From Sodiomyces alkalinus F11 (lineage: Eukaryota > Ascomycota > Sordariomycetes > Glomerellales > Plectosphaerellaceae), in contig NW_021167085.1 of assembly GCF_003711515.1 (NCBI RefSeq), forward strand, positions 869,649 through 933,648: a stretch of DNA of 64,000 nt, written 5' to 3'. The position numbers were made by a program, and so were the translations under genes. The notes beneath the pieces are model-generated. The model saw only the letters and a list, made by a program, of their open reading frames with translations. It had not been told where the DNA came from and did no database searches. This document shows positions 1-11,650 of this stretch, one piece after another. Positions within the stretch are counted from its first letter, which is position 1. Every line of letters starts with the position of its first letter.

Positions 1-3000
1 TACGGCAGAGCGCGTGCTAAGGGTAAAGCGCTTATATTTAAGTCTCTCCTCTCCGCCGTATAGTATAACGGCGCGGAGGTATCCCTCCTTAGTAAGCCCG
101 TGTCCGGCCCTTTTCGCGGTCTTAAACGCTTTCTTAAACGTTTCGCGGTACTTAATATCCTATAACGGCTAATAGGAACTAGGAAAGGTAACTATATAGT
201 ATACCGCGGGGGGCGGTATAGGGAGACGGCGTTAGGGGGAAAGGTAGGGAATATATACATTAAGGTATAAGGGAGCTAGAAATAGTGAATTAAATAGATA
301 ATAGGGAAACGTTCTCAAGATAACGATATTATAAGGGAAGTATAGGAAAATAAAGTAAATCACGATAACGATATAAGCGATCGCGGTAGTAGTATATAGG
401 AGAAGGAGGGAGGCGGGCCTAGAGTATTATAAGCGCGCCGTTATAATTTCTAGTGCCTAATAAAGCGCCGTGGTAACCGTGGTTATTATAACGGCCGGTA
501 AAAGGCGTGTATAGGTAGTAGTCCTTCTATTCCTACTATTCCCTAGGGTTTATAAGCGTTACTTAGGGCGGTAGTAACGTCCCTCTTATATTACGTTACC
601 GGGGCGCCTAGCGATACCTTAATAGTCCTTTAGTTCCGCCGTTTATACCGTGGTTCTTTAATATCCCCTAGTTATAACACTTTAGGGGCTTCCGTTTTCT
701 TTAAGGCTATCCTTAGAGTATCTAATATCTTTTATCTCCCTTTAAAGGCGTCGATAAGCTCTTAAGCCTTTATAGCTTCTTTCGGCATCTAAACGTTCTA
801 ATAAGCTAGCTATCCCTTCTATTATACTAGGTACTCGGTTCGTAGCTAACCTTACCCCTTATATATCGTCCTTTTATCTAAGATCGTCTTAATTTTATAG
901 TGCTTATACGGGTCACGCTATTAGTTATTATCCTAGTCGCCTATATTAACCGGGCTTACCTTAGCGTTTTATCTAGGGAACGGGTCCTTACTCGGGTCCT
1001 TAGCCGGTAGTAATTAAGCGATACTAATAACTAGATAGACGTTTATTATACTAAGTAAGTTGAGGCGGTACGCTAGCGGCGTTACCTACTCTAAGACCTT
1101 AAAAAAGCTTATCCGTTACTAACTAATCTTAGTAGATAGCTTACTAGGCAGGTTATATCCTTAGCCGAGCCAGATATAGATTAAGTCGCCGGGGGTAAAC
1201 CGTATATTACGGTATTTCTTATCGTATAGCCGCTTTATATATATCTATATTATAGCGATAATAAGCTTAGCGTTTTCTTAGAGTATCTCGCGCGAGAGCT
1301 ATAAGCTAGCTTCCCCGAGGAGGTTAAGGGGGCCGTTAGTCCTTATACCATATAGTATCCTATTCGGAGCGTATCCGAGCACCTCGTACAAAGCGTTATT
1401 AAGATTAAACTATAATAGCACGATAACTTTCGCCTATAAAACCTCGGGGTTTTAGGCAACGAATATACGGATAAAGATCTCCACTATTTAATTCTTTCGC
1501 TTAGATAGGCTATCTATCTAAGGATACTATACCGTAGAGAATCTAAGGGTTATACCGGTAGCCTTTTATAGCGTCGTCTAGAAGTCGGAGAGGAACTTAG
1601 GGTCTTAGTCGGAAATAATAGATTAGGGGATCCCTTAGTCCCGAGCTAGAGCGCTTAAAGCAGGGATAAAGCCTAATCCTAGGCGGTATATATACTATAG
1701 CCCGGAATAAGTAAGGTAGCCTTAATAAACTTATCGGTAATAGTTAAAAGCGAATCGAATAAAGGGAAGCCCTCCCTCTACTAAGGAGAACCGGCTAAGG
1801 GAACCTCGGGTAAACTAATAATAAAGTCTATAGCGATAGTATAAAAAAGGATTAAAGGTGTTAGGATAGGCTATATCTCGCTAAGGGGGTAGTAGCGGTT
1901 AGTCTAGTTAGTAGCGTAGACTTAGTAGTTAGCGATATAAGACTTAACCTCCTTATATAATTTAAGGATAGCGAATCGGCTAATAAGATCGTGCTAAGTG
2001 CGTTTAACGCCGAAGTAATAATATTCGTTATAGGCGGTATGGATAAACTCTTACTATAGGGCGAAGGGAATATAAAGATAGCGTTTACTATTTTATTCTA
2101 TATAGTATAGTAGATTATTATTTAACTTAAAGGGGATCTTAATCCGAGAGGTATAGTCTCTTATTTAGGCGAGTATAAAGCTTTATTATAGGTTTTTAAT
2201 ATAACCGTCGTAGATTCTTTATCGTATATCCGGATCTATCTATAATTCGCTAAAGTAATAAACCGCCTAGTTATACTAAATCCTTTTAAGTTCTCCTTCT
2301 CCCTTTTTTACTATATCGGTGATAAGGAGCCGTGAAAGGGCATTAGCCACTATAGTAGTCTTACTAAGGATATAGCGGTAGTCTAGCTAAAACTAGCTAA
2401 GGAATTCGGAGGAGAGGATAAGCTTTATAGTTAACCGGGTCTTATCGGTACTAGCTAGCGCCGTGGACTTTATAATTCCTATAATAGCCGCGTAGTCCGT
2501 TAGGATAATAGTCGGATTCCGGCGGGCGGACTAAATAATAGTTCGGGTCTTTCGGACGGCCTAAATAAGGTAGGTAACCTCTAATTCCGTTAGCTAGTAC
2601 TTCGACTCGGCGGTATTTAGCCCCTTACTAATATAAAGTACAGGGCGTACTAAGGTCTTACGAATAATTCCCTTAGCGAGGTATTCGGACTCGTTAATAA
2701 GCTAGAATAGTATAGCGGAGAAGCCGAGTTCCTTAGATATATCGAGCTAGATAAAGAGAATCTTAAAGGGATCGTAGTGAAAAAGGTAAATATTAAACGT
2801 AAGAGCGTCCGTGATATCCTTAAACACGGCTAATTCCTCGGTAGTTAGTTCGAATACGGTGTATCGAGTATACGCCTTACGGGCCTAGCCTATAGCCTTC
2901 CTAAGCTTCCGTGCCTCCACTAGGAGAGCGGTCTTTTAGTATTATAGCGGGCCGATATAGTAGGAAAACCATAGAATAAGGTGCCGAAGCTATCCAGTTA

Positions 3001-5989
3001 TACCGATCTATTATTCTAACGCTTATAGAGATCTTGGGGGCGATACCTTATAAAGCGCCGCCGTGCGTTCCTTAGTATTTAATAGGCTAAGGGCGTTAAC
3101 CTCGAATCCTAATAGCTAAACTAATAGGTATACGATAAAGGACTTACTAAGGGAGATAAAGATTTTTTTACGGTTAAATAAGGCTAATATAGTATTTAGA
3201 TAGCCGGCGTGCTTATCCTCGGAATCTAATATAATTACGATATTATTAATAAAAGCGGCGGCGAAGCTCTTATATAGGCGGAGGAGCTTATCTATATACT
3301 ATTAGACGTGCGCTAGGGAATTACGAAAGTCTATTAGTATAACCTTAAAGCGCTTCTATCCCCGGTATAAAACGATAGTAAACCGTTCTTAATACGGCTC
3401 GTGCACTAAGAACTAATAGAAGAATGCCCTAGTATCTACTACGGAAATAAACTTCTTCTTATACAGACGCCGGATAACCTTATTGTATAGCGGTATAGGG
3501 TACGCGTCGGGGATAATAACCTTATTTAGAGTATAAATGTTAACTACTATCCGGCCCTTACGCTTACTCTTTATAGTACGCTATACGATAAATATAGGCA
3601 CTTTAAAGGGCGTAGACTATATTAGCTATTCTATACGTCTCTGCTAGTATAGCCTATTAAGGGTCTTATCTAAGAATTACTTATTATCACGACTAAGCGG
3701 GTACGCCTTTTAACTAATCTTTTAGTTATACTATCCGTTAATTAATAGAATCCGTATATATTTCTTATAAGGTATATCGACTACGCCTTAATCGGTCTAA
3801 ACTTTAGGGTACTTTTCCACGATCTTAGTAAAACGGCGGATAACCTTAGCCTCGTGGCGGTAGATTATTACGCTTTCCTTAGTAGTTTCCGTGGGAGTAT
3901 CAGGGCTCTTAGCGATACTAAGTTTACCCTCGGATATAAAGTGCCCCCGGAAAATATTACCGGTCGCTTTATCCGCCGGTGACTCTATAGTCCTTAATCG
4001 CTTTATTAGGATATCCTGGGCGTTATTTTATTTGATATAGAAGTATCCGTTAGCGTGGAATAATTCTATATATCCTAGCCTAGTACCTTTAGGAATAACT
4101 ATCGGGCGGTCGCTCGCGTTAAAGATTAGCACCGTGCTTTAGTCGTTAAGGAGATAGTTTAGGGAACCCTTAATATCCGGGGAGAACTCTAGGGAATTAA
4201 GGTTAGTATCGGGTTTCTGGATAGGTATATACCCGTACTACCGCGGAGGAATCACGGTCCTTCCGGCGGCTTTAATCTTCTGCTAGATCGGGGAACGCTT
4301 AGCGAATACTTAAGCTAGTATAAGAAAGTCCTAGTATACTCCGATACGGATAGCGTCCTACGTGTTCAGGATATCTAGGCTATTCGGGTAGTTAAAGTCT
4401 TATCCGAGAAGGAGACCGGCGTTAAGCCTTAGAATTACCTAGCCTCCGATATATAGTCGGCCGATTTTTAAGTCGTTACCTACTATACTATAAACTAGTA
4501 TAGTAAAGGTAGCCTATCCTAGGGTCTTTATCGATCCTACGCTATATAGTATAGCCTACTTAGTAGGATTAACCTGCTCATCGGGGAATCGACTTAAGAG
4601 GTATTAGCTTACTATATAACGGGAGGCTCCTAAGTTAACGTAGATTTCGAATAGCGCGCCTATTAGTATACTATAGGCCTAAATCCGGGCGTATATATAG
4701 TTATAAAGTCCGTTAGATAGATCCCTTACTTCCTAGAAGGTACCGTCGATTAGAGTTAAGTTCTATTCGTTCTATACCGTTAATCGGTATAGCTAGGCGT
4801 ATTTCTTCTTATATCGAAGGGTCTTATTATTAGATCTTATAGGTTAGTGGTATTTATTATACTCTCGGCGTACCTAGTAGAGATCGGAATACTTAGGTAT
4901 AAATCCGGGTCTATTAGCGACCTAGTATAGTTAGTCGCTTTATCTATTACCCGCGTTATTATTATCCTCGGAATCTATAAAACCCTCGGAGTCTACCTCG
5001 GCGTAGTAATACTTATTCTTAGGTTCTATATCGGTATTATCTCCGGATATAGGTTCCGCGGTAGTCTTTTCGGCGGAGGCGTTTACCTAGTTATAAGGGC
5101 AGTCCTTAGGATAGTCCCCGTATTAACGGTTAGATTATTCGTTAGCGTTATAGGTTAAGAGTCGTGAACCCTTATTATTAGTAAAGCGGTTAGTATTAGG
5201 TGTAAGTAGGGCGCGGTTCTCGTTTTAGTAATAGAACTAGCTAGGGCTAGGAGAATAGCGGTCCGGCTACGGTATACGATATTACTCGGGTATAGGACTA
5301 AACCGGCGGTTATAGTACCTTAAAGTGGGCTACTATACTACTATAATAGGCGGTATAGAGTTATAAGATCCACGGGTTCCTTAGTTAGCCTTAGCTAGGC
5401 TATATTAGTTAATATAGTGCTTTTATATACCTTAGGTATAGTTCCGATACTACCCTAGTATTAGGCTAGCTAAGGAGTTTATAAAGTCGGCTTATTTTAC
5501 CTTAGTTCCTGGGCGGACTATAATAGCGGTTAGGTTAGCGTTAAGTTTATCCTAGATAGTAGACAGGAACTTTTCCTTAGGTTTATTAAAGGCCTTAACG
5601 AGTCGGACTACTTTATCGGCGAATACGCGGATATCACGGCGGTTCACAATATCTTTTAGTGTATATCTTTCCTTATATAGTCTATACTCGGCTTCTTCGC
5701 GCGGGAGCCGGAATCGACTCTTTAGGCCGTCTTTTTAATCCTTTAAAATAGCTTCCTTACTATACTACTCACGGAGTCCGAGGTCTATAGTTATTAACTA
5801 TTTAGAGGATTTACTTAGGAGGTAACGGGAGATACCGCGTATAAGGGCTTCGCGATACCCGGGGCTTATACTAGCGTATTATTCTATAGCGTCCGTAAAG
5901 CGGAATACGTCGAGGAAAATCAGCTTAATTCCTTCCGTACGAACGTTTTAAATAGCGGTAAAGTACTCCGGCGGGTTAAAATATCCGAG
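1..5989 (-). mobile_element. Element A (left part): RIP-degraded chromodomain Ty3/gypsy retrotransposon
   Basis: This is the 3' two-thirds of a Ty3/gypsy element read on the minus strand, cut off by the window edge. Going leftwards I can follow a Gag zinc-knuckle remnant (about 5,080-5,160), protease and spacer, reverse transcriptase (about 3,050-3,800), RNase H (about 2,300-2,900), integrase core (about 1,060-2,250) and a chromodomain-like tail (about 735-900). The reading frame is broken throughout by TAG/TAA where Gln or Trp is expected, and the DNA is rich in TA and poor in CA/TG, as left by RIP. The element continues at 14,533 on the other side of inserted element C. Its 5' LTR is at 15,966-16,250. 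Its 3' LTR is not in the window. Confidence 0.85.
735..4550 (-). pseudogene. Element A pol remnant (RT, RNase H, integrase, chromodomain)
   Basis: This is a dead Ty3/gypsy polyprotein on the minus strand. Recognisable pieces include an RT segment ending in a degraded catalytic box at about 3,215-3,260 (reads FINNIVI; the family has Y/F-x-DD-I-V), preceded by the conserved RG-KRF-V-GFRNSPA-VQ block. RNase H keeps a K-Y-LTELE-LV motif. The integrase core keeps DPKFLSDF and TV-YPQIDS-S-RKNQ, the region around the second catalytic Asp and the conserved H/Y-PQTDGQSER block. The chromodomain-like end at about 735-900 contains EYLV followed by KG and P-EA. Many former Gln/Trp codons are stops, and some segments shift frame. 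It cannot encode a functional protein. Family assignment is firm; domain borders are approximate. Confidence 0.8.
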
Positions 5990-6345
5990 TGTCAGGTGCC
6001 TGTAGCAGTGGTCATAATGGGTCCCCAGTGTAAACCCACAGGGGTCCAGGCGTGCCCAGTCTGAGACCCCTCAAGGCACAAATAAAGCAGTCATCACACT
6101 AGTAAATAGAATAGTCCCTCGAAGCAAATAAGGCAGCCCTCGAGGAAGCAAATAAAGTAGTCCTCGAGGAGTAGCAGAGCCTAGTCTTAAGGAGCGGAGG
6201 AGCCTCCCCTTTAAAGAGGGAGGCCAGCGATTAATCTGACTCTTTAGCAGCACCTACGTTCTGACCCTATTATAAGCCTATCGTGATTATACCTGGTTCC
6301 TTACTTAACCCTACCTTTTCACTCTTTACGACTACCTATTTAATA
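5990..6345 (+). repeat. 5' LTR of element C
   Basis: This is a 356-bp LTR starting TGTCAGGTGCC and ending TTTAATA (ancestral TTTAACA). It contains a 24-bp tandem duplication around 6,113-6,165 (unit GAAGCAAATAARGYAGYCCT plus CGAG) that is single in the 3' LTR. The first 110 bp or so keep many CA/TG dinucleotides and look almost unmutated, whereas the same stretch of the 3' LTR is clearly RIP-mutated. The sequence after the LTR does not show a TGG-type tRNA primer site. Confidence 0.92.
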
Positions 6346-6399
6346 TTTTAATCGCTTCACCCTCTAAGGGCGCGAAGACCGCTAAGGAGAGTCACTAAG

Positions 6400-7620
6400 A
6401 TATCCAACTATCACGAAATAAACGATCCTACCTTTAATTTCGATAAGGCGGCTAGCTAGTTTAAGCGATAGCTGCGCGATAGCGAAACCGCCTTTATAGA
6501 GGACGCCGACAAGGAATACGACAGGAATACGCCGGGAACTAATACTACTCCTACTACTCCTACCTCTACTACCGCACCGGCACCTATTCCTGCCCCTATA
6601 CCGGCTCCTATCGCTAGTACTACCTTTACTACTGCCTCTGCTCCTATCACCGTCCCTATTCCTCCTATAACCACGACGGGACCTGTATAGGATCCTAACC
6701 TGCCCCCGCACGTAGACGTTAGCCTAGCTATACTAACGGATAAATAACTAGACGAACGCGTTAAATGGATAGAGGTATAAAACCACCGTAAGCGTAAGCT
6801 CGTATACCTTACTAAGCTAGAGGCGGATACTACCACCGCTACCGTTACCGCCGCCGCCGCCGCTACTACTAATCCTACTATTAATCCTAGCCTGGCCGAT
6901 ATCACCTATTATCGTATAGCTAAGCCTCGATATCGTATTATTATAACCCTATCGGGATCCTAGTATACCTACGATATATCTATAACGTCCTCTATATATA
7001 GAACCGTTATATAGGCTAAGTTTAATTTCCCCCTACTAAATTAGGATAGTATATCCTAGTCTAAGTATCGCACGTTTATTTAGGAGATAAATTAACGGTT
7101 TAACCTAGACTCTTAGTCTTTCCCCACGGACGCCGCGAAGAACTACTTTATTATATCGTGTCTCTCCTACTATCTAAAGGAACGCTAGTAGGCTAAGCTA
7201 CGATATAAGTACAATAGCGACTCCAATAGAGTTAGCTAGGCCCCCCTATAAGCCTGGCTATCCCGCGAGGTTAAGAATAACGATACCCGCCTATAGGAGA
7301 TAGCGGTATAGATCTAGAGCGAATCTATCTTATCCTAGAGAGAGGGAGAGTCCTACGCTAAATTTATATAACGGTAGGAAGCCCTAAAGTCGGAACTACT
7401 AGGTGAACTCCCTAACTAGTAGAGGATTTAGATAGTATTAATAAGGGTCCTCCTACCTATTCAGGACATATAGTGTTTATAGGGGTTCCTAAGGATTACT
7501 AGGACCTAGCCCCGGCCTACCGCTAAGCGGAAGCCCTAACCGTTAACAACGGGCTATCCGTCGCTTAAATAGACTTTTAGTCCTCCACCTAATAACATCG
7601 CTTCCGTTCGCGTGCCCCCG
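6400..7620 (+). pseudogene. Element C gag remnant
   Basis: This is a dead Gag-like frame. The start codon appears as ATA at 6,400 (ancestral ATG) and is followed by SNYHEINDPTFNFDKAAS. A Thr/Pro/Ala-rich low-complexity segment (about 6,540-6,690), a basic segment and a retrotransposon-gag-like helical core (about 7,100-7,560) follow. TAG/TAA replace Gln at many positions. The complementary strand happens to stay open over part of this stretch, which gives a spurious reading frame. The frame changes by -1 before the zinc knuckle near 7,761, which could be the natural gag-pol shift or later decay. Confidence 0.75.
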
Positions 7621-7739
7621 GCCATAAACCCTAGATAACCACCTACGGTTCTACTAATACCCCCGTGTCTACCCCTACGTCCGCGCCTATACCTACGCCT
7701 ATACCTACCTCTAATTACCCTATACGCCCTAAATAGTTA

Positions 7740-10700
7740 TCGTACCTTAATTCTATTACTTACTATAATTATAACTAAAAGGGGCACTACGCCACTACAT
7801 GCCCTAGTCCTCGGGCATAGCGCTCGAGTATAAGTAATAATAACCTGAATACCTAACCGGTGTCTATATCTTACCCTACAGTTAGCCGTGTTACGGGCGA
7901 GGTGCCCTAGGAACTATACCCGCCTTAGACTACCCTTATTATTATACTAGTAAAGGTACGCGTTTCCCTTCGCCGAGGTAGGGAATAGGTATAGACGTCG
8001 GCCCTCCTTAATGGAGACGCCGATATTAACGTTTTAGATCGGTCCCTCTTAGGACCTAGTTAGGTTCCCGAGGGGTCCCCGATCCTAGTATCGTGGATTA
8101 CGGAAGGATAAATAAAGATAACTCTAGGATCCACCTATAGGATTATCGGTACTACCGACTACTAAGGACGTAAGAGAGTATAACGCGCCGAGTTCTATAT
8201 TATAAACCTCACGGGCGCGAAAATTATCCTAAGGAGGCCGTGGCTTATAGCCGTTAACCCTAACGTTAATTAGTAGTATAGTATATAGACCTACCCCTTA
8301 ACTTACGTAGAGCTCGGCGTGGTTATATCCCTAAAAGAGCTACGTAGGGTAGTTAGATAAGCTAAGTCTATCCTTACTCTAACCTATATAGGTTTTACGC
8401 GGGGCCTATATATTAGCCTTATTAGCCACGTCGGCCTAATAGAAAACCCTTTAGTAGGATATAGAGATAAATTCTCGAAGAACGGGGCCCTTTATAGCCT
8501 AGACGATAATCCCGTCGCCCCCACGCTACTGGAATAGTATTAAGATTTTGCTAACGTCTTTAACGTCGAGAACGCTAGCCGCCTACCGATATACTAGTAG
8601 TAGAACTACGCTATTAAGATCGAGGAAGGGAAAAAGCCTCCTTACAGTCCTATTTACCCCCTCGCCGTATAAGAGCTTAAGGTACTACGTTAGTACTTAT
8701 AGGATACCGTCGCGAAAGGCTGGATTAGACTATCCACTAGTCTAGCCGGTGCCCCTATCCTATTTATCCCTAAGAAGGGCGGTAAGCTACGTCTTTATAT
8801 TAACTATAGAGGGTTAAATAAGGTGATAGTTAAGGACCGTACTCCCCTGCCCCTTATCCACGAAATCTTAGATCGGTTATCTTTAGCGTAGTACTATACT
8901 AAGCTGGATCTTAAGGATATATACTATCGATTACGGATTCGGGAAGGCGATAAGTAGAAGACGGCGTTCCGGATAAAATACGGCCACTACGAGTATCTTA
9001 TAATACTATTCGGCCTTACGAACGCCCCCGCGAGCTTTTAGCGCTATATTAATTAGGCGCTAACGGGCCTTATTAACACTATTTACGTCGTGTACCTCGA
9101 CGATATCCTTATCTATAATAAGGACTTAGTTACCCACCGCGTACACGTCCGCGAGGTCCTTATAAGGCTTAGGTAGTAGTCCCTATATACTAACCCTGAT
9201 AAGTGCGAATTCGAGACTAGAGATATCGAGTTCCTCGGGTTTATCTATAGCCTAAACGGGGTATGTATAGACCTATCCCGCGTTAAGGCTATCTACAACT
9301 AGGAGCTCCCTAATAGTGTTAAGAAGATATAGATCTTCCTGGGTTTTACGGGTTTCTATCGACGTTTTATTTAGAACTACTCTAAGGTCGCTACCCCTCT
9401 TATAGATTATTTAAAAGGGGGCTATACTAGGGTCCTTATACTTTCCTAGTAGGCCTAGTCTGCGTTTAAGGAGATAAAGCTACTATTCTAGAAAGCGCCC
9501 GTTTTACGGTATTTTAATCCCGCCCTACCTATACGTATTAAGCCTGACGCGTCTGCCTTTACTATTAGCGCCGTTATTAGTTAGCTCGAAGATACACTAT
9601 AGCACCCGATAGCGTTTATATCCCGTAAGCTACGTGGAGCTAAGCTTAATTATAGTATACCCGATTCTGAACTTATAGCTATTATCGAATTCTTTCGGAC
9701 GTGGCGGCACTACGTCGCCTATAATTAGAGCCCTATAATGGTACTAATAGACTATTTAAACTACCGGTATCTATTGGATAAGCCGAAGCTTAAGGGATAG
9801 TATGCACGGTGGCTTAAGGAGCTCGCCCCGTTTAATTTTAAGATTCAGCACCGTCTAAGGATATTAAACCCTACGGATAGGTTATTAAGGAAGCCTTAAT
9901 ACGCGCCCAATTAGCGCGCCCTGGTTACTAATCGGGCTAAGGCGGCAGAGTCCTTTTCGAAGCGTTTTATAGTAGGGTATATCGGGAACTAATAGGGTTC
10001 CCGTAATACCCCCGAGTTAGTGTTTCCCGCCCCTCCTACTATAGTAGTCGAGACGTAAGCGGATAATCTTTCTTCTATTCCCGCTCCTCCTATCCTACCG
10101 GAGAGGGTAGTAGAGATATAAGCGGATAATCCTTCTTCTGTCTTAAAGTCTTTTTCGAAGTATTTTATATTAGGCTATACCGGGAACTAGTATAGTTCCC
10201 GTGCTACCCTAGTTTCTATTCCCGCTCCTCCCACTTTAGTAGTCGAGACGTAAGCGGATGACTTTTCTTTAGAGCCCGCCCCTCCTATTTTAGTAGTCGA
10301 GACGTAAGCGAATGACTTTTCTTTAGAGCCCGCCCCTCCTATTTTAGTGGTTAAGATATAAGCGGATAATCATTTTTTAGAGCCTATATCGAGGCAGTTT
10401 ATTTTAGGCCTTATCGGGAACTAGCGTGGTTCCTATACTGCCCCCGATCATATTCCCGCTCTTAATTCCCCCACCTTACTAGAAGAGGTGGTAGAGGCGT
10501 AAGCGGATAACCCTTTTTATAGTAGGTGGCGTGAAGCCCATAGTGACGATGCCACGTACAATGGTCTAGGAGTGGTGGTATCCTTCGTTTTAAGAATCGC
10601 GTTTTTATGTTAGACTACTCTAGCCTCCGATAAAAGGTTCTGTAGTGTTTCTATAATAGACCTAGCGTGGGTTACTATAGGGTTATAAGGACTATTAAGA

Positions 10701-11650
10701 GGATTTCGGACTTTTACTTTTAGGATTATTTGCCTAGGGATATCCGGCAGTTCGTGCCCACCTATACTATCTATTAGCGCACTAAGCCGCGGCACTATAA
10801 GCTGTATAGCGAACTAGCGAGTCTTCTAGTGCCTTAGCGCCCCTTTATAGAGATATTTATTAACTTTATTACGGGCCTACCGCCGGTTTATAGCGCGGCT
10901 ATAGATAGGAAGCGGGATGCTATCCTTATAGTTGTATGCCGCCTAATAAAGTACTCGATTTATATCCCCTCGAGTAGTGGCCTGATAGTAAAAGGACTTG
11001 CTAAGTCGCTATAGCATCACGTCTTCCGCACTTTCGGCCTACCTAACGGTATTATCTCGGACCGAGGCTTATTATTTATAAGCCGTTGTTAGGTAATATT
11101 ATATCGATATTTAGGTATAGTTAGGCGTCTATCTATAGCGTGGCACCCATAGACGGATAGATAAACGGAGTAATAGAACTAGAACCTCGAGTATTACCTG
11201 CGTGTATTCTATTCGCAGGAATAGGATAACTAGGTTGACCGACTGCCGTTAACAGAATTCACTTATAATATAGTATAGTATTCGGCGATACGTTATACCC
11301 TATCCGATACGTCAATAGGTTATAACTCCCGAGGCCCTAATAAAGTATAGCTCCCGAGGGCAGGCGAGATTCGTGCCGCTAGGGCTAAGCGCCGTACGGA
11401 GCGCTTTATAGCCTAGCGCCGATCTATTTCGGATCGTATTAAGAGAGCCTAGGCCTTCTACGAACGGTATTATAATAACAGTTATACCTAGCGTTCTTTT
11501 AAGGTCGACGAGTATATCCCTTTATCCTCCTTACGGATAACGAGACTTACTAGGAACCTAATAGGTTTACACACTATTCCCGTAAGGGACCGGATAGAGA
11601 TATATCTTACGCGTCGGCTATATTAACTAAGACCCTTTAGTGGGCCGTGG
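7740..11650 (+). pseudogene. Element C pol remnant (zinc knuckle, protease, RT, RNase H, integrase)
   Basis: This is a dead Ty3/gypsy polyprotein. At 7,761-7,805 a CCHC knuckle survives as YYNYNQKGHYATTCP, with two Cys turned to Tyr as expected from RIP of TGY codons on the other strand. Protease-like sequence follows at about 7,935-8,330. RT spans about 8,740-9,390, with [28 protein letters not shown] and the intact catalytic YLDDILIY at 9,093-9,116. RNase H (about 9,530-9,900) begins KPDASAFTISAVIS. Integrase (about 10,840-11,560) keeps ISDRGLLFIS and a W-H-PQTD-QTEQ-N block. Stops are almost all TAG/TAA. I see no chromodomain, unlike element A. Confidence 0.85.

Noticed and set aside
6382..6905. 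Overlapping minus-strand open frames of 109 and 149 codons
   Set aside because: They are the complement of element C gag; the mirror frame appears on the plus strand at 17,484-17,900 over element B gag. Low-complexity gag sequence with RIP bias keeps the opposite strand open.
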